Notes: generated by a model from the sequence alone, not told the origin. Shown: positions 24,467 to 38,969, numbered from the stretch's first letter. The stretch is 64,000 nucleotides of DNA from Palaemon carinicauda (GCF_036898095.1 NC_090729.1:82227143-82291142); one strand, 5' to 3'. Numbers and translations are program-made.

Positions 24467-24744
24467 ATCTGGCCCCTTCATTCGTTCAAAGGAGTAAAAT
24501 TGTCTTGGAAAAGTGTTGTGCACGAAAAGCAGTTAGTACGCTAGTAATATGTAGTTGAAGAGACTATAAAACATTTGCATATTAAAAAACATTTTAAAAA
24601 CATTTAAAAAATATAAAAAAAAAAAATTTAAAAAAACATTTAAAAAAAACATTTAAAAAATAAATAATTTTTGGGCTCCTAATAGAATATATAACCCTGA
24701 ATGTTAAAATAAAGAATTTATGGGCATCTAATAAAATATATAAG

Positions 24745-24829
<85 letters not shown>

Positions 24830-25271
24830 CGAAACCGTGGTACGTGTACGTACCAGGAATTCGTGTTTGTGCACTAAAATTGTATCTTTACCAAGGTAAC
24901 AAATATTTTTATTAGTTACCGTATAATAATAATCTATATTTTTGACAAAGGTAACAACTATTCTTTAACAAAGTTACCGAATCATATGTATATCAGTATT
25001 TTTTTTTGTTGGTACCATATAATCATTTGCTAGCAATGTACCATATATATCATTTGTATTTATCATGCATTTTTTCTTTGTTTTGGCAATATTTGTTAGG
25101 TATGCATTATTATTTTTTTTTAATGTACCTATTTGAACATTTGTCCTCATTTGCTTATGGCTAAAGTTAAAGAAAAAAAAAATATATATATATATATCCA
25201 GTCACACTCCTAGTAAACATATTTTGACGTATTGTTAAATTTTCAAAAATTTAGGTAGCTGACCGAGCTAA
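24467..25271 (+). other. ERV 3' non-coding region with A-rich tracts and (TA)n
   Basis: Between env and the 3' LTR lie repeated A-rich stretches (ACATTTAAAAAA near 24590-24660), a (TA)n array at about 24750-24827, and repeated TTACC/ACCATATAAT motifs. No ORF or obvious polypurine tract right at the LTR boundary was seen. Confidence 0.7.
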
Positions 25272-25651
25272 TGTAATATATAGATATTACTTGTTTAAAA
25301 CACATGACCTACAGGTCACTTTGGAAGTAAGAGAAGTGTGAGAAATGCCATAGTCATATCATAAGCAGGATGCGAATGCCAAACCTCAGCAATGTAACAT
25401 TTTTCATGTAGAGTAAACACAACCAAGCCCGTGAGAAAGAGTTTCTATTGAGATGTCATACGGAATGGTCATCCGACCAAACCGTCTACACTCCTGTGAT
25501 GGAGATGTTAATACTGTTTTTAAAGAATAAACTATTTTAAAGTTAACTTACCTAGACTTTACTTGAAGATGTAACATACCAAATCTAATCTACAACACAT
25601 TGAAGATGACATTTGAAGGGAACCCAAATGTGTGTTAGCAACAGTAGCACG

Positions 25652-25654
<3 letters not shown>
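25272..25654 (+). repeat. 3' LTR of the env-bearing Gypsy element
   Basis: Direct repeat of 16604-16986 with 12 visible substitutions and no indels. It runs into a (TA)n array at its end. Confidence 0.88.
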
Positions 25655-25979
<325 letters not shown>

Positions 25980-25982
<3 letters not shown>

Positions 25983-26575
25983 TGAGTGTGTTTGTGTCTC
26001 TGTATAAGACCACTCTCTCCATATATTGCAAAATTATGCAAAGCTATTGTTTTCTTCCATGGCGTATTCATGATTTAATACATTTCGCCGCATATGAAAC
26101 AATTTAGAATTTTTGTAGTATAGAATTATAAAATAAAAACTAGTCTGGTTTCGTAACTTTACGTCCTATAACTGACATCGTTAACATAGTCAACCAAACA
26201 GAGGTTCGTGATTCCAGCTTTCATTGGATATATTTTCAAAATATATCCCTAATAAAAATGGAATTATTACTCAAAAGTGTCACTATTTATATATTGTATA
26301 TTATATGGACACTGTTCAGCTCTCAATGGCTTGTGACTCTAGAGTTTGATCATCGTAAATACAACTCTTGTATACAAATATACGAAATTAGAAAATTAGC
26401 ATTAATCTTAGAAGACTGAGTCCTACTGCAATACAAAAGTAAGAAGAATCCTATCCTATCGTTGAGACAATTAATAAATTAAGAAATCATTCGTAGCACG
26501 TTACCACACATACATAATATCCTAACATATTCTATCAATGCAATATCGAGCAACATTATGGTGTTACAGTACAAA
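25980..26575 (-). other. Possible divergent LTR of a decayed Gypsy copy
   Basis: Directly downstream (minus strand) of the polypurine-like AAAAGAGAGGAGAC (26599-26585) begins TGTTATGTATTTGTACTGTAAC, resembling the start of the young Gypsy LTR at 38453. A further block (TGCAGTAGGACTCAGTCTTC, near 26430-26410) recalls TACTGGAGTAGGATTTAAGTC of that LTR. The far boundary is not clear. Confidence 0.35.
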
Positions 26576-26584
26576 TACATAACA

Positions 26585-27025
26585 GTCTCCTCTCTTTTAA
26601 GTTAACATTGTACAAAACTTTATACAAATATAATCTCTCATGGGTCTTCCGTCTATTCATCCTATTGGGAAATACTCTTACTTCATTATTAATGATACAC
26701 ACATATATTATTAATCTTCATCTGATCTTTGACCAACTTGGTTAATATTTGATTCATTTGATTTAACTACTTCTAAAAATTTTCGATCTATAACATTCAC
26801 ATGATCTACAAGACTTTTATTTAACAGCTGTAATTAATGAACATTGTAATGTAAATTTCCTATCTCTTTTACAATTTTTCTTGGTACCCACTTTGCTGGA
26901 GTATTGTATGATCTTATCATGACATTAGAGGAAAGGGATTTTTTGTGGGGGGAGACTTTCTAATTGCTCATATCCCTTCTGTTCTAAATCAACTAATATT
27001 TATCTAATGGTTTTAAAAACGAGAA
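26585..27025 (-). pseudogene. Decayed Gypsy integrase C-terminus (same family as the 33.5-38.9 kb element)
   Basis: On the minus strand, DLEQKGYEQLESLPP, NVMIRSYNTPAKWVP, IVKEIGNLHYNV, DHVNVIDRKFLEVVKSNES appear in order. They match the integrase C-terminal region of the young element (DLEDKGYKQIAKLP, DVMVRSYNTPEKWVP, IVREIGNLHYDV, EHVSVRDEKLKEVVRSNES). Several stops and frame changes separate them. The match extends through the gene end and the purine tract into an LTR-like start. This is an older copy in the opposite orientation. Confidence 0.7.
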
Positions 27026-27124
27026 ACAAACTAGAAATTTGGATCACTGCGAGAGGTGAACGGAGCAAAGCACGTCTTGCTCTGTGTCGCCTACATTGCA
27101 TACAAAGATTACAGTACAAATAGA

Positions 27125-27561
27125 TAACATTCAGCAATTTTCTCAAACTGCAAAATAAATCTACTGTAGTTCTCTAGCTTCTCATCATGCACGGGTAATT
27201 CTAAATTTCGATAAGATAATTTAGCCTTATATGGCATACCATCTGCACTAGCCCCTTGAAAATCAGCCAAGTGCTACTTGTAACAAATGCATTAACATAT
27301 CATGATAACCCTCACACTCTTCATGTTATGTAGTAACGTATACCCTAAAATTTTTTCATACAGGTGTTTCACTTTGACTATAGTATCATCAAATTTCTGC
27401 ACATAGGTTTTTGTCTTTATGAAGTCTGCAGGCTTTGCATAACCCTTTCTCAATTTTATTATAGATGATCTGCAACAACCTATGTCTAGGATCCGCTTCT
27501 TATAGGTACTTTCTTCAGCCGACATTATTAAAAATGGTGATTCTATACAATAGCTCCACAA
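27125..27561 (-). pseudogene. Possible retrotransposon gag relic
   Basis: A minus-strand frame from an ATG at 27561 is interrupted by stops near 27292 and 27280. It ends with YKAKLSYRNLELPVHDEKL and NYSRFILQFEKIAE, a pattern (L-x-L-P-x-x-x-G/E-x-L-x-x-Y-x-x-F-x-x-Q-F) typical of BEL/Pao or Gypsy gag. The N-terminal part (SAEESTYKKRILD) is also gag-like. It does not resemble the gag of the young Gypsy copies here. The assignment rests on one motif. Confidence 0.3.
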
Positions 27562-27803
27562 CTAATAATTTTGATAATTTTCTTTTTCTGATGAGTTACT
27601 TAATGCTTTATTTAAAATTCGCCTTTCTTTTTAGGAGGAACAGTATTTTTACCTTATTTGTCAACCTTCCCAATCTTAGGGGACCCCAGTGGGAAACCGG
27701 GGTTTTTGTTTGGGGACTGAATTAAAGAATCAATTTTAATATATGAATAATGGCACATGTAGAGTTACCACCAAACAAGGCCACCAGCTAACTTAAACAA
27801 ACT

Positions 27804-27836
27804 ACCTAACCTGACTTAACCTAACCTAACCTAACG
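27804..27836. repeat. Short (CCTAA)n run
   Basis: CTTAACCTAACCTAACCTAA follows CCTAACCTGA. CCTAA/TTAGG is the arthropod telomere unit; only about five imperfect units are present, so this is an interstitial trace at most. Confidence 0.6.
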
Positions 27837-29726
27837 TAGTAGCCGTATCCTTGCCCTCTGTGACCCCCCCCCCCCTCTTACACAGCTGTATTAAATATAA
27901 GACAGCCTAAAACCATTTGTGCACTTAGGTTGGAGGGTAAAGGTGAGCTGCACCTTTCCGACTCAATACCCAATGCACATTAACCTCACGAATGAATGAG
28001 TACCAATCATGTATAGTTTTGTGAGAAATTCTTAATTAATTTTCAACAAATTTATAACTATATCTAACACTAGTATAATTTTATACATGTAAAAAATTAG
28101 ATTCTATATGTAATTGAGACTTTTCAAACCAAGTTCCCTTAAGATTGTTACGTAAAAACTAAACTTTCATTTTACTTTCTTCTTGTTTCTTAATACATTA
28201 TGCCTTTTCTCACACCGAAATACTTTTTTTTTTTTAATATTAAATTGGCACTTAGAACCACAGGTGAGGCAAATAGTGTCACTTTCACTTTTAGTAACAC
28301 CGTGATCTTGGCTGTACTTTATTATTCTTCCGATGTTACCCTAATAATGCAAAACAAATCTTTATAATCTAAATAACAATTGAGACAAGAACTTGGGAGA
28401 AGATTCACAGAAATTGATGTCAAAGTGATTGGTAAATGTGAAACTGCACCATAAGTTGAAGGTTCACACGCCTCCATGGCTCTCAAAAAACTTAGTGGTG
28501 GAAATTATGTGAAAAGCGGCCAAGAGTTTTTCCTAGTAAAACTGTCACCTGATAAGGTATTTTGGTCAAGTGATTCTAGTTTTGTTAAAATGCCAGTCCC
28601 AAGTAAAATGTGGATGATCATCAATGATTAAAAACTATGACGTTTGGATGACGTCTTGCTACGTAAAATACAGTCGATGATGTAATAATGACATAATATA
28701 TATTTTCAATGTATAAACGAACGCACGAGAGCTCAGTCTCAAGAGAAATTTGAGAGAGTTTTGAAATCGAGGGTCAAATTAAATTTTAATTTTCAAACCA
28801 CTTCTAGATCTAGTGTGAATTACATTTATATATCAAACGAAACCTTGGACTTCCCACTTTTTAGTGAAAATACTTAAATTTCATAACTTGCTGGCGGAGC
28901 TATTTAATAGAATTGACTTAAAATTTTTTATCTCAGATGCTATAGAAATTTTTAAATCAAAATGATTTAAGGTATACAATCCACCAATTGCCGTACTCCT
29001 GCACTCAAATATCAGGTAGCTTATTGCTGGAAAATTGCTCCAGATTTTCTTGTCTCTCTAGTAGGATATGCTTTCCTGTCTTGAAAATGAACAGAAAGGC
29101 AATACAGAATTGTACGAAACACAGCTGCAAGACACAAACTTTGTTTGCTTTTTCATTTCTCATAGACATAACCTCCCACTTGAATGTACTTAATATGAGC
29201 TTACAAGTCAAGCAACAAAATGTTTCTCACCTGTTTGTGGATATAATAGATTTCTGCAAGAGGCTGTTACTAATCAGTGCCTGCTTAAAAAAGAAAGATG
29301 TTGCACATTTTCCGTCATGCGTGAGCTCATAAAATCTGTTATGAAGTCAGACTTTCCATGCTTGGTAAAAAAAAAGAAAAAAAAAATAAATAAAAATGAA
29401 AAGAAAGCTTATCTCTTGAATTTGAAAACAGATTTGGAGACTTCTAGAAGCTGAAAGGAAGTCTTTAGTTATTTTACAACCCAATGGAAATGAATTTGTG
29501 GGCACAGTTACCAGAATTTAAGTTTGAATTGCGTGAACTACAGTCTGAATCGATATTGCTAGCAAAAAAAAAAAAATTAAAAATGTAAAGCAGGAGAATT
29601 TCTAGGAGCTGGTTTGAAAGGGCAGATTCCTCAAGCTGAGAAACATTGACTTTAAGCTGCACTACATGGTTGGTAGTACATGCACTTTTTCAACTATGAG
29701 ACACGTGAATTCTAAACCGGAAATCT

Positions 29727-29727
<1 letters not shown>

Positions 29728-29778
<51 letters not shown>

Positions 29779-29790
29779 AACTGGAAATCT

Positions 29791-29829
<39 letters not shown>
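29728..29829 (+). repeat. Duplicated poly-A tracts
   Basis: GGAAATCTATTT followed by about 46 A, then TTAACT and again GGAAATCTATTT plus about 37 A. It may be a tandemly duplicated retroposon tail or replication slippage. Confidence 0.8.
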
Positions 29830-29833
<4 letters not shown>

Positions 29834-30389
29834 TAGGCTTGTCACTGCCAACATTGGTATTGATATGGACGCCCTAGTATAAGATAGGCAGCATCACCAG
29901 ACTTCTAATTACCAGGCGAGAAATACCACATTTCTAATCGTTGACAACAGTTATTGTTATATTCACTTTTATCTGTAAATCTTCATATGAAAGTTGATAT
30001 GATAATTGTGATAATTAACCCGTTGGCCTACATTTAGGCTTTATTGATCTAAATTTCTTAACTCGGTATAACCTGTGATAACAAATAAAATATATAAATA
30101 TGATTGGATAGTAATAATTACCTATAATCAAATGATAATAATACGTAACGGATAAATATAAAAATACATAAATGAATAATCACATAAATAAATATATACA
30201 TTAATACAGAAATAAATATATAAATACATAAACACATAATTAAATGCATAAATAGGCTATATATTTATATATATATTTTTGGAGACCAGGACAGCTTACC
30301 AACAGTGCCCGTTAAAACATGGATGAGAAACCATCAATTTTGTTGATGGGGGATGATTAGAATAAAAATGTATATACGAATTAACATTC

Positions 30390-30602
<213 letters not shown>

Positions 30603-31661
30603 TTGTTACGGGCCCGTGCTGTGAGTCTGGCCTTGCTTAAAGGACTCAGGGTAGTACCAAAAAAAGGATAATAATGGTAAGGTCGCCAGTCGGCAATAAG
30701 CAAAGGGTTACCGACAAATAGATGCATCTACAATAATATTTAAATTTAAATTAGTAAAAGAAAGGGGAGCACAGCAGATAATTATATTTCAATTTAAGCC
30801 ACGAGGAGCTTCGAGTGGAGTTTGATGTACCGTGGATGAGACTTCAGCGCAGCAATCACGTTCCCTAGAAATGGAAATAAATTAAATTATTAACGGAACA
30901 CTTACTTCTACAGGCTGGGAACACGATGAAGTTGTGGTTAAAACCTTTTAAGCAAATTAGGGATTTAAACACTATACGTGGGAATCAACACTGTCACATG
31001 GTGAAATAATTAAGGCTAGGAGCAAATGGCACACATGGTTGAGATATAGGTATTAGGATAGAAGGTTCAGTGGGTAGGATCTTTCTTTAAAGGATAAAAG
31101 GAAAAATTAGGGGATGTGATTAGGAAGGGATGGGAGGCTGGATAAGGATGATGAGGATCTCAAAATCAGACACCTTACCTTAGTAAAAATGACTCTGGTT
31201 CCTCCCTTGTGGAGGGTATGCAAACAAAGGTCCTCCCTCCCTGATGTCTTGAGGGCGGAGAGAGATGATGGTTCTCTCACCGAGGCTGAGTAACGAAGAA
31301 GGAGACCCAGTTTTTCCTGGGTAGATTCAACCACACTTGGCCCCCAATTGGGGGTGGTAGGGGGAATTGGCCTGACCGCTGTCCTATTGGTCAGGATTGG
31401 TCACGTGTTCCTACATCCTTCACATCTCGCCTCTCTCCTTCTCCTGGGATCTCAACGCTGCCACATGGTTCAAAAAGGCTGTTTGGAAATGAGACCTCAA
31501 AGGGAGTAAACTGGTATAGGATGGTTGGGGGGGGGGGGGGGGGGTTTGAGACTCTGGGTAGGGTCCCAATGCTCGTGGCCTGCTGACCAAATTCATGCTG
31601 GTGGGCTCTTTGTTTTAACAAAAAAAAAAAAAAGGTGGTGCAATGACTGCCAAGAATAACA

Positions 31662-31663
<2 letters not shown>
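30603..31663. other. Possible solo LTR or LTR fragment, otherwise unassigned
   Basis: The segment begins TGTTACGGGCCCGTGCTGTG beside (TA)n; TGTTACGG... is a common LTR start. No second copy, primer site or coding region is present in the window, so the call is weak. A G run (31529-31544) and an A run (31620-31634) are present. Confidence 0.25.
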
Positions 31664-31758
<95 letters not shown>

Positions 31759-31760
31759 TA
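31664..31760. repeat. (TA)n microsatellite
   Basis: Nearly pure TA array, about 95 bp. Confidence 0.95.
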
Positions 31761-33434
<1,674 letters not shown>

Positions 33435-33503
33435 TGATCCAGGTCTAAGGACTGATCCAGGTCTAAGGACTGATCCAGGTCTAAGGACTGATCCAGGTCT
33501 AAG
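33435..33503 (+). repeat. 18 bp tandem repeat, target site of the Gypsy insertion
   Basis: ACTGATCCAGGTCTAAGG repeats about four times. The last unit is cut after CTAAG by the 5' LTR, and CTAAG recurs after the 3' LTR at 38941-38945. Confidence 0.9.
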
Positions 33504-33991
33504 TGTTATGTATTATTGTAACAATGTACTATATTGTTTCAAGTGTTTCAGGTATTGCACAACATTGCATCATATTGCATGAATAAGACATGTTATGCTT
33601 TATGCATAAGAGTAATGATTTGTTTTGGTATTAGGATTCAAACATTTGTTGATTACCTCAGATAAGATGTGATTCTTTATGATTTGTACTGGAGTAGGAT
33701 TTAAGTCTTTTCAGAGCGATGCTCTTTTGTTTAGCAATGTTTTGGTTTATGAGATTTGTGTAAGACGCTCCATATGCACTTGGGAGTCAGCTGTCACAAA
33801 GTGAAGTTCATAATGTAGTCTTTTATACATTAAACATATTTTTATAATACCAACGTATTATTACCCATCAAGCCACATTCGACGACATCAGATGGGATCA
33901 GCTGAGAAATAATTACTAACGATTATTCATCTCTGTTCCAGGTAATTATTATGGTTAATAGAACTTCCTACCTAAGCACCCATATCTTATA
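33504..33991 (+). repeat. 5' LTR, Gypsy copy 1
   Basis: Starts TGTTATGTATTATTG and ends CACCCATATCTTATA. It is identical to the 3' LTR apart from one visible base. The terminal dinucleotides TG...TA differ from the usual TG...CA. Confidence 0.93.
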
Positions 33992-34110
33992 TTTGGCGAC
34001 GAGGATGGGATCAGCTGAGAAATAATTACTAACGATTATTCATCTCTGTTCCAGGTAATTATTATGGTTAATAGAACTTCCTACCTAAGCACCCATATCT
34101 TATATTTGGC
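33992..34110 (+). repeat. Leader duplication of the LTR end with a second primer-site motif
   Basis: After TTTGGCGACGAGG the sequence repeats about 100 bp of the LTR 3' end (GATGGGATCAGCTGAG ... ATCTTATA), then TTTGGCGACG occurs again at 34105. Copy 2 has the same arrangement at 60499-60620, so it is a family trait. It contains CCAG/GTAATT, a possible splice donor. Confidence 0.85.
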
Positions 34111-34376
34111 GACGTTTGAGGACGACGGACAAGCAGGGAGAAGCAAGCAGGGAGAAGCATTGGAGCCTATGTACAAGGACGGCCAGCACAAGAGAAGGTC
34201 TTTGTACATCGGGGGACAAGAGTTAAATCGCCCAATGAAGATTTTACCATCAGCAAAATAGGAATTTCATCAAATACACAAAAAGGGTGAAATTTAAAGT
34301 TGGGTAGGTAGGAAGTATACTTGTGACTGCAGAACAGTAGCTTAACCTACCACAGTTATTAAGGTAAGCAAACAAA

Positions 34377-37300
34377 ATGCCTTTTAATATTGAACCACCT
34401 CAAGCTTTCAGCGTCACTGCTGAGCCTAATTCTGTTGCAACACGATGGCAACAGTGGTGTGAGGAATTTAAGATTTATTTAGAAGCATTAGGGAACATGA
34501 AGGATGCACAAAAGAAGGCATTATTACTTCATACAGCAGGTAGGGAAGTTCGGGAAGTGTTTAAGACTTTGCAGCCTACAGATGACACAAGTGAAGCTGC
34601 AATTAAGGCACTTACCACATATTTTGCTCCTCAGGTCAATAAATTTTTTGAAAGATACCAGTTTTCAGCGCAGGCTTATCAGAAAGAAAATGAAAGTTTA
34701 GATGCTTTTGTGACTAGACTAAAGAATTTAGCCGTTTCATGTGAATTTCTAGAGTTAGAAAATGTTATCATAGATCAAGTAATTGCACATTGCACATCAG
34801 AAGAGCTAAGAAAGAAATTATTGCAAGATAAAGATTTAACATTAGAAAAGGTATTGATAACAGGCAGAGCTTTAGAAACATCAAATAGGCAAAGTCACAT
34901 AATAGGTAGTTCTACAAGCAATAGAATGGAAAATTATAAAATTAATACAGTAGGTTCTAAGTGGAAAACCAATGAGAATCAGAGAAGGAATATGACAAAG
35001 CCTAGTCATAGAAAAGTGCCTAACACTAATGTTCATAAATATCAGAATCAGGCTTATACACAGAAACAACAGGAAAAACCCAAGTGTTTTAGGTGTGGTA
35101 AAACTGATCATCTTGCATACGAAGCAAAGAAATGCCCTGCTACTGGACAGACATGCCAGAATTGCAGAAAGTTGGGTCATTTTGCAACTGCTTGTAGATT
35201 TCCTAAACAGTACGCAAAGAAAATAAATGCTACAGTGGATACTATGGGTCAAGAGAATAATGAGGAAAATGTTCATGATAATCAGGTTAGTTCAGAAACT
35301 GATTTTGCGCTTCACATAAACTCAGTCAACAAAGGTGCAAAGAAACATATCATGGTAGAAGTAATCATAAATGGTAAACCAATTTTGATGCAAGTTGACA
35401 CAGCAGCCGATGTATCAATTATGTCTGAGAAAATGGCTAAAAGCATTCCTAATTTGTTGTTAGAAGGTACAAATAGAGTTTTGAAAAGTTATAATGGTTT
35501 TGATATTCAGGTAATAGGTGCTTCGAACGTAGAAGTACAGTACAAAGAACAGAAATTAGAGAGAATGCCATTAACAGTAGTAAAAGGTAATGGACAAACT
35601 TTGCTAGGTTTAGATTGGCTACAGTATTTGAAGTTAGACTGGCCTAGTATTTTGAAGGTTTCAGGTAGACAAGATGAAAACAAAAATGAAATGTCTATGG
35701 ATTATATCCTATCAGAGTTTCAAGACGTATTTGAAGATAAAATAGGTACAGTAAGGAACGCAAAGGCAATTTTAGTTTTGAAACCTGACAGTTCTCCTAG
35801 ATTTTTTGCTCCGAGACCAGTACCGTATGCATTGAAAAGTGCAGTTGAAACAGAAATCAGGAGATTAGAAAGTGAAGGTTCTTGGGAAAAGGTTACATAT
35901 TCAGATTGGGCTACACCATTAGTTCCTATTGTGAAGGAAAGTGGACAGGTTAGGTTATGTGGAGATTACAAAGTAACGTTAAATCCACAACTGCAAGTAG
36001 CTCAACATCCCTTACCAAATCCGAAAGACATGTTTGCAACTATGTCAGGATGCAGTGTTTTTTCTAAATTAGATTTAAGACAAGCATTTCAACAGCTTCC
36101 CATGGATGAAACTTCACAAGAATTATGTACAGTAAATACATCCTTAGGTTTGTTTAGGCCAAAGAGATTACCTTATGGAGTTGCAAGTAGTCCAGCTATA
36201 TGGCAACAAACTATGGATAAGATTTTTTCAGGAATGCAAGGAGTATTCATTTTTATAGATGATATTTTAATTGCGGGTAAAGACACAAGAGAACATAGAG
36301 AAAGATTGCGAACAGTTCTGAAGAAGTTAAAGGAACATAATATTAGAGTAAATAAGAACAAATGTATTTTAGAAGTTGATTCAGTGGAATACTTAGGTTT
36401 TGTAATAAATGGCAAGGGTATTCACAAAACTAAAGAGAAGATTAAAGCTGTACAATCAACAAAAGTGCCAGAAAATGTTAAGGAATTACAATCATTTCTA
36501 GGTTTAGTAACATTTTATGGGAATTTCATTCAGAATTTGTCTACAATTGCACATCCATTGTATAATCTGTTGAATAAGGGTGTAGAATGGAAGTGGACAA
36601 AAGAGTGTCAGGAATCTTTTGAAAGAATCAAGCAGGAAATAACATCACCTACATTCTTAGTACATTATCAAATGGATTTACCTGTTAAATTAGTATGTGA
36701 TGCATCAAACATAGGTCTAGGTGCAGTATTATCTCATGTAATGCCAGATGGAATAGAAAAACCAATTGCATTCACTTCTAGAGTATTGAACAAGGCAGAC
36801 AGGAATTACTCTCAAATAGAAAAGGAAGGTTTAGCATTAGTTTATGGAGTTAAAAAATTCCATATGTATCTTTATGGTAGGAAAAAGTTCACACTTGTTA
36901 CAGATCATAAACCTTTATTAGCAATATTGGGTCCAAAAGCAAGTTTATCTACGTTGGTGGCTGCAAGACTACAACGTTGGGCAGTTACGTTAGCAGCGTA
37001 CCACTATGATATAGAATACCGTCCAACATCAAATATGGGTAATGCAGATGCTTTATCCAGATTACCCGTAGACAAAGCTCCAGAAGAGTATGATGACAGT
37101 GTTCTGTTAATTTCAGTATGTAATGTACCAATAACTGCAAAAGATGTAGCACACAGTACCAAGCAAGACCCAGTACTTAGTAAGGTTTTGGAGAGTTTAA
37201 TGACAGGTAGGGACTTATGTGGAAAGGAGGAAAATTGTAAACCGTATAAGGATATATGGTATGAACTGAGTGTGACACAAGGAATAGTGATGAGAGGTTC

Positions 37301-38417
37301 CAGGGTAGTTATTCCTAATTCACTGAGAAATAAGGTTTTGTCTGAAATACATGCTGATCACCAAGGTATTGTAAGATCAAAGTCAATTGCGAGAACTTTT
37401 GTATGGTGGCCAAGTGTAGATAAAGATGTGGAATGTTATATAAAGAATTGTATGAATTGTGTTATGCAACAAAACAATCCTTAATTTGCTAGAATGCACC
37501 CGTGGGAGTTACCCAGGTATCCATGGCAAAGAGTGCATATAGATTTTGCAGGTCCTTTTTTGAATTATTTGTTTTTGATAGTAGTAGAAGCTTACAGTAA
37601 GTGGCCAGAAATTATCCCAATGAAGACGACAACGTCTTACGCCACAATAAAAGAGTTAATGCAAATTTTTTCAACGCATGGTATTCCAGAAAGAATTGTT
37701 ACAGATAATGGTCCACAATTTACCTCACAAGAGTTTAAAGAATTTTGTAATGTCAATGGTATAAAGCATACATTTTCAGCTACATATCATCCATCCACTA
37801 ATGGAGAGGCTGAAAGATTTGTTCAAACGTTTAAACACAATATGAAGTGTAGAAAAGCAAATTCAGGTAATATATTTTTGCATGTGTCAAAATTTTTATT
37901 GTCTTATAGAACAACGCCGCACAGCACAACAGGCGTGGCACCCTCAAATTTGTTAATGGGAAGGAGGATAAGGTGTAAGTTAGATTTGTTGTATCCAAGT
38001 TTGCAAAGTGATTTAGAAGATAAAGGGTATAAACAAATAGCAAAGCTTCCTAATGTAAGACATTTTTTACCTTTGTCTGATGTCATGGTAAGATCGTACA
38101 ACACTCCAGAGAAGTGGGTACCAGGAGAGATTGTAAGAGAGATAGGAAATTTACATTATGATGTTCGTGTTGGTGATAATGTTGTAAAACGTCATGTTGA
38201 TCAATTACAGCCGTTAAACAGAAAGACAGTAGAGCATGTGAGTGTTAGAGATGAGAAACTTAAAGAAGTAGTTAGATCAAATGAGTCAAGTATTAACCAA
38301 GATGGTCCAACATCCAATGTAGATTCAGAACCAATTCATGTACCAGTACAAGATGAGGTTAAAGTGCTTCCTAATAGGATTAACAGAGGAAAGCCCCCTG
38401 AGAGATTAGATTTATGA
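34377..38417 (+). pseudogene. gag-pol: Gag-pol polyprotein, Gypsy copy 1, one ochre codon
   Basis: One frame of 1,347 codons is interrupted only by TAA at 37482-37484; the second copy has CAA there. In order: gag domain (WQQWCEEFKIYLEAL, residues about 25-40), two zinc knuckles near residues 236-275 (the second is a canonical CQNCRKLGHFATAC), retropepsin VDTAADVSIM near 340, RT with SKLDLRQAF and active site FIDD near 625, RNase H CDASNIGLGA near 773 and TDHKPL, integrase zinc module (HADHQG ... CMNCV), then after the stop the DDE core HIDFAG, VTDNGPQF, NGEAERF and a C-terminal domain to 38417. Gag and pol share a frame, as in mag-like Gypsy lineages. The stop separates the integrase core from the rest. 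Confidence 0.95.
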
Positions 38418-38438
38418 ATGTTTTTACAATGTCAAGTT

Positions 38439-38450
38439 AAGGGGGAGGAG
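38439..38450 (+). promoter_or_regulatory. Polypurine tract
   Basis: AAGGGGGAGGAG lies two bases before the 3' LTR and would prime plus-strand synthesis. A recognisable counterpart precedes the LTR-like start of the relic at 26585. Confidence 0.85.
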
Positions 38451-38452
38451 AC

Positions 38453-38940
38453 TGTTATGTATTATTGTAACAATGTACTATATTGTTTCAAGTGTTTCAG
38501 GTATTGCACAACATTGCATCATATTGCATGAATAAGACATGTTATGCTTTATGCATAAGAGTAATGATTTGTTTTGGTATTAGGATTCAAACATTTGTTG
38601 ATTACCTCAGATAAGATGTGATTCTTTATGATTTGTACTGGAGTAGGATTTAAGTCTTTTCAGAGCGATGCTCTTTTGTTTAGCAATGTTTTGGTTTATG
38701 AGATTTGTGTAAGACGCTCCATATGCACTTGGGAGTCAGCTGTCACAAAGTGAAGTTCATAATGTAGTCTTTTATACATTAAACGTATTTTTATAATACC
38801 AACGTATTATTACCCATCAAGCCACATTCGACGACATCAGATGGGATCAGCTGAGAAATAATTACTAACGATTATTCATCTCTGTTCCAGGTAATTATTA
38901 TGGTTAATAGAACTTCCTACCTAAGCACCCATATCTTATA
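38453..38940 (+). repeat. 3' LTR, Gypsy copy 1
   Basis: Direct repeat of 33504-33991, followed by the target duplication CTAAG. Confidence 0.93.
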
Positions 38941-38969
38941 CTAAGGAGTTTTTTACGGATGGCTAGGTG

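Larger units (their letters stand above)
16604..25654 (+). mobile_element. Endogenous retrovirus-like Ty3/Gypsy element with env
   Basis: Two 383 bp direct repeats (16604-16986 and 25272-25654) starting TGTAATATATAG enclose gag, pol and an env-like gene, for 9.05 kb in total. The two LTRs differ at 12 positions that I counted by eye, about 97% identity. Both outer flanks are TA tracts, so a target duplication cannot be resolved. Gag-pol is interrupted but env is open. Gypsy-lineage elements that gained env (for example errantiviruses) have this layout. Confidence 0.88.
33504..38940 (+). mobile_element. Young Ty3/Gypsy LTR retrotransposon, copy 1
   Basis: The 5,437 bp element has 488 bp LTRs (33504-33991 and 38453-38940), primer-binding-like TTTGGCGACGAGG, a polypurine tract and one gag-pol frame. 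A 5 bp target duplication CTAAG flanks it (33499-33503, 38941-38945). The LTRs show one visible difference (CATATT/CGTATT), so the insertion is recent. There is no env. A single nonsense codon interrupts pol. Confidence 0.95.

Noticed and set aside
28988..29332. 114-codon frame as a possible host gene
   Set aside because: No domain, no splice context and average composition; it appears random in AT-rich sequence.
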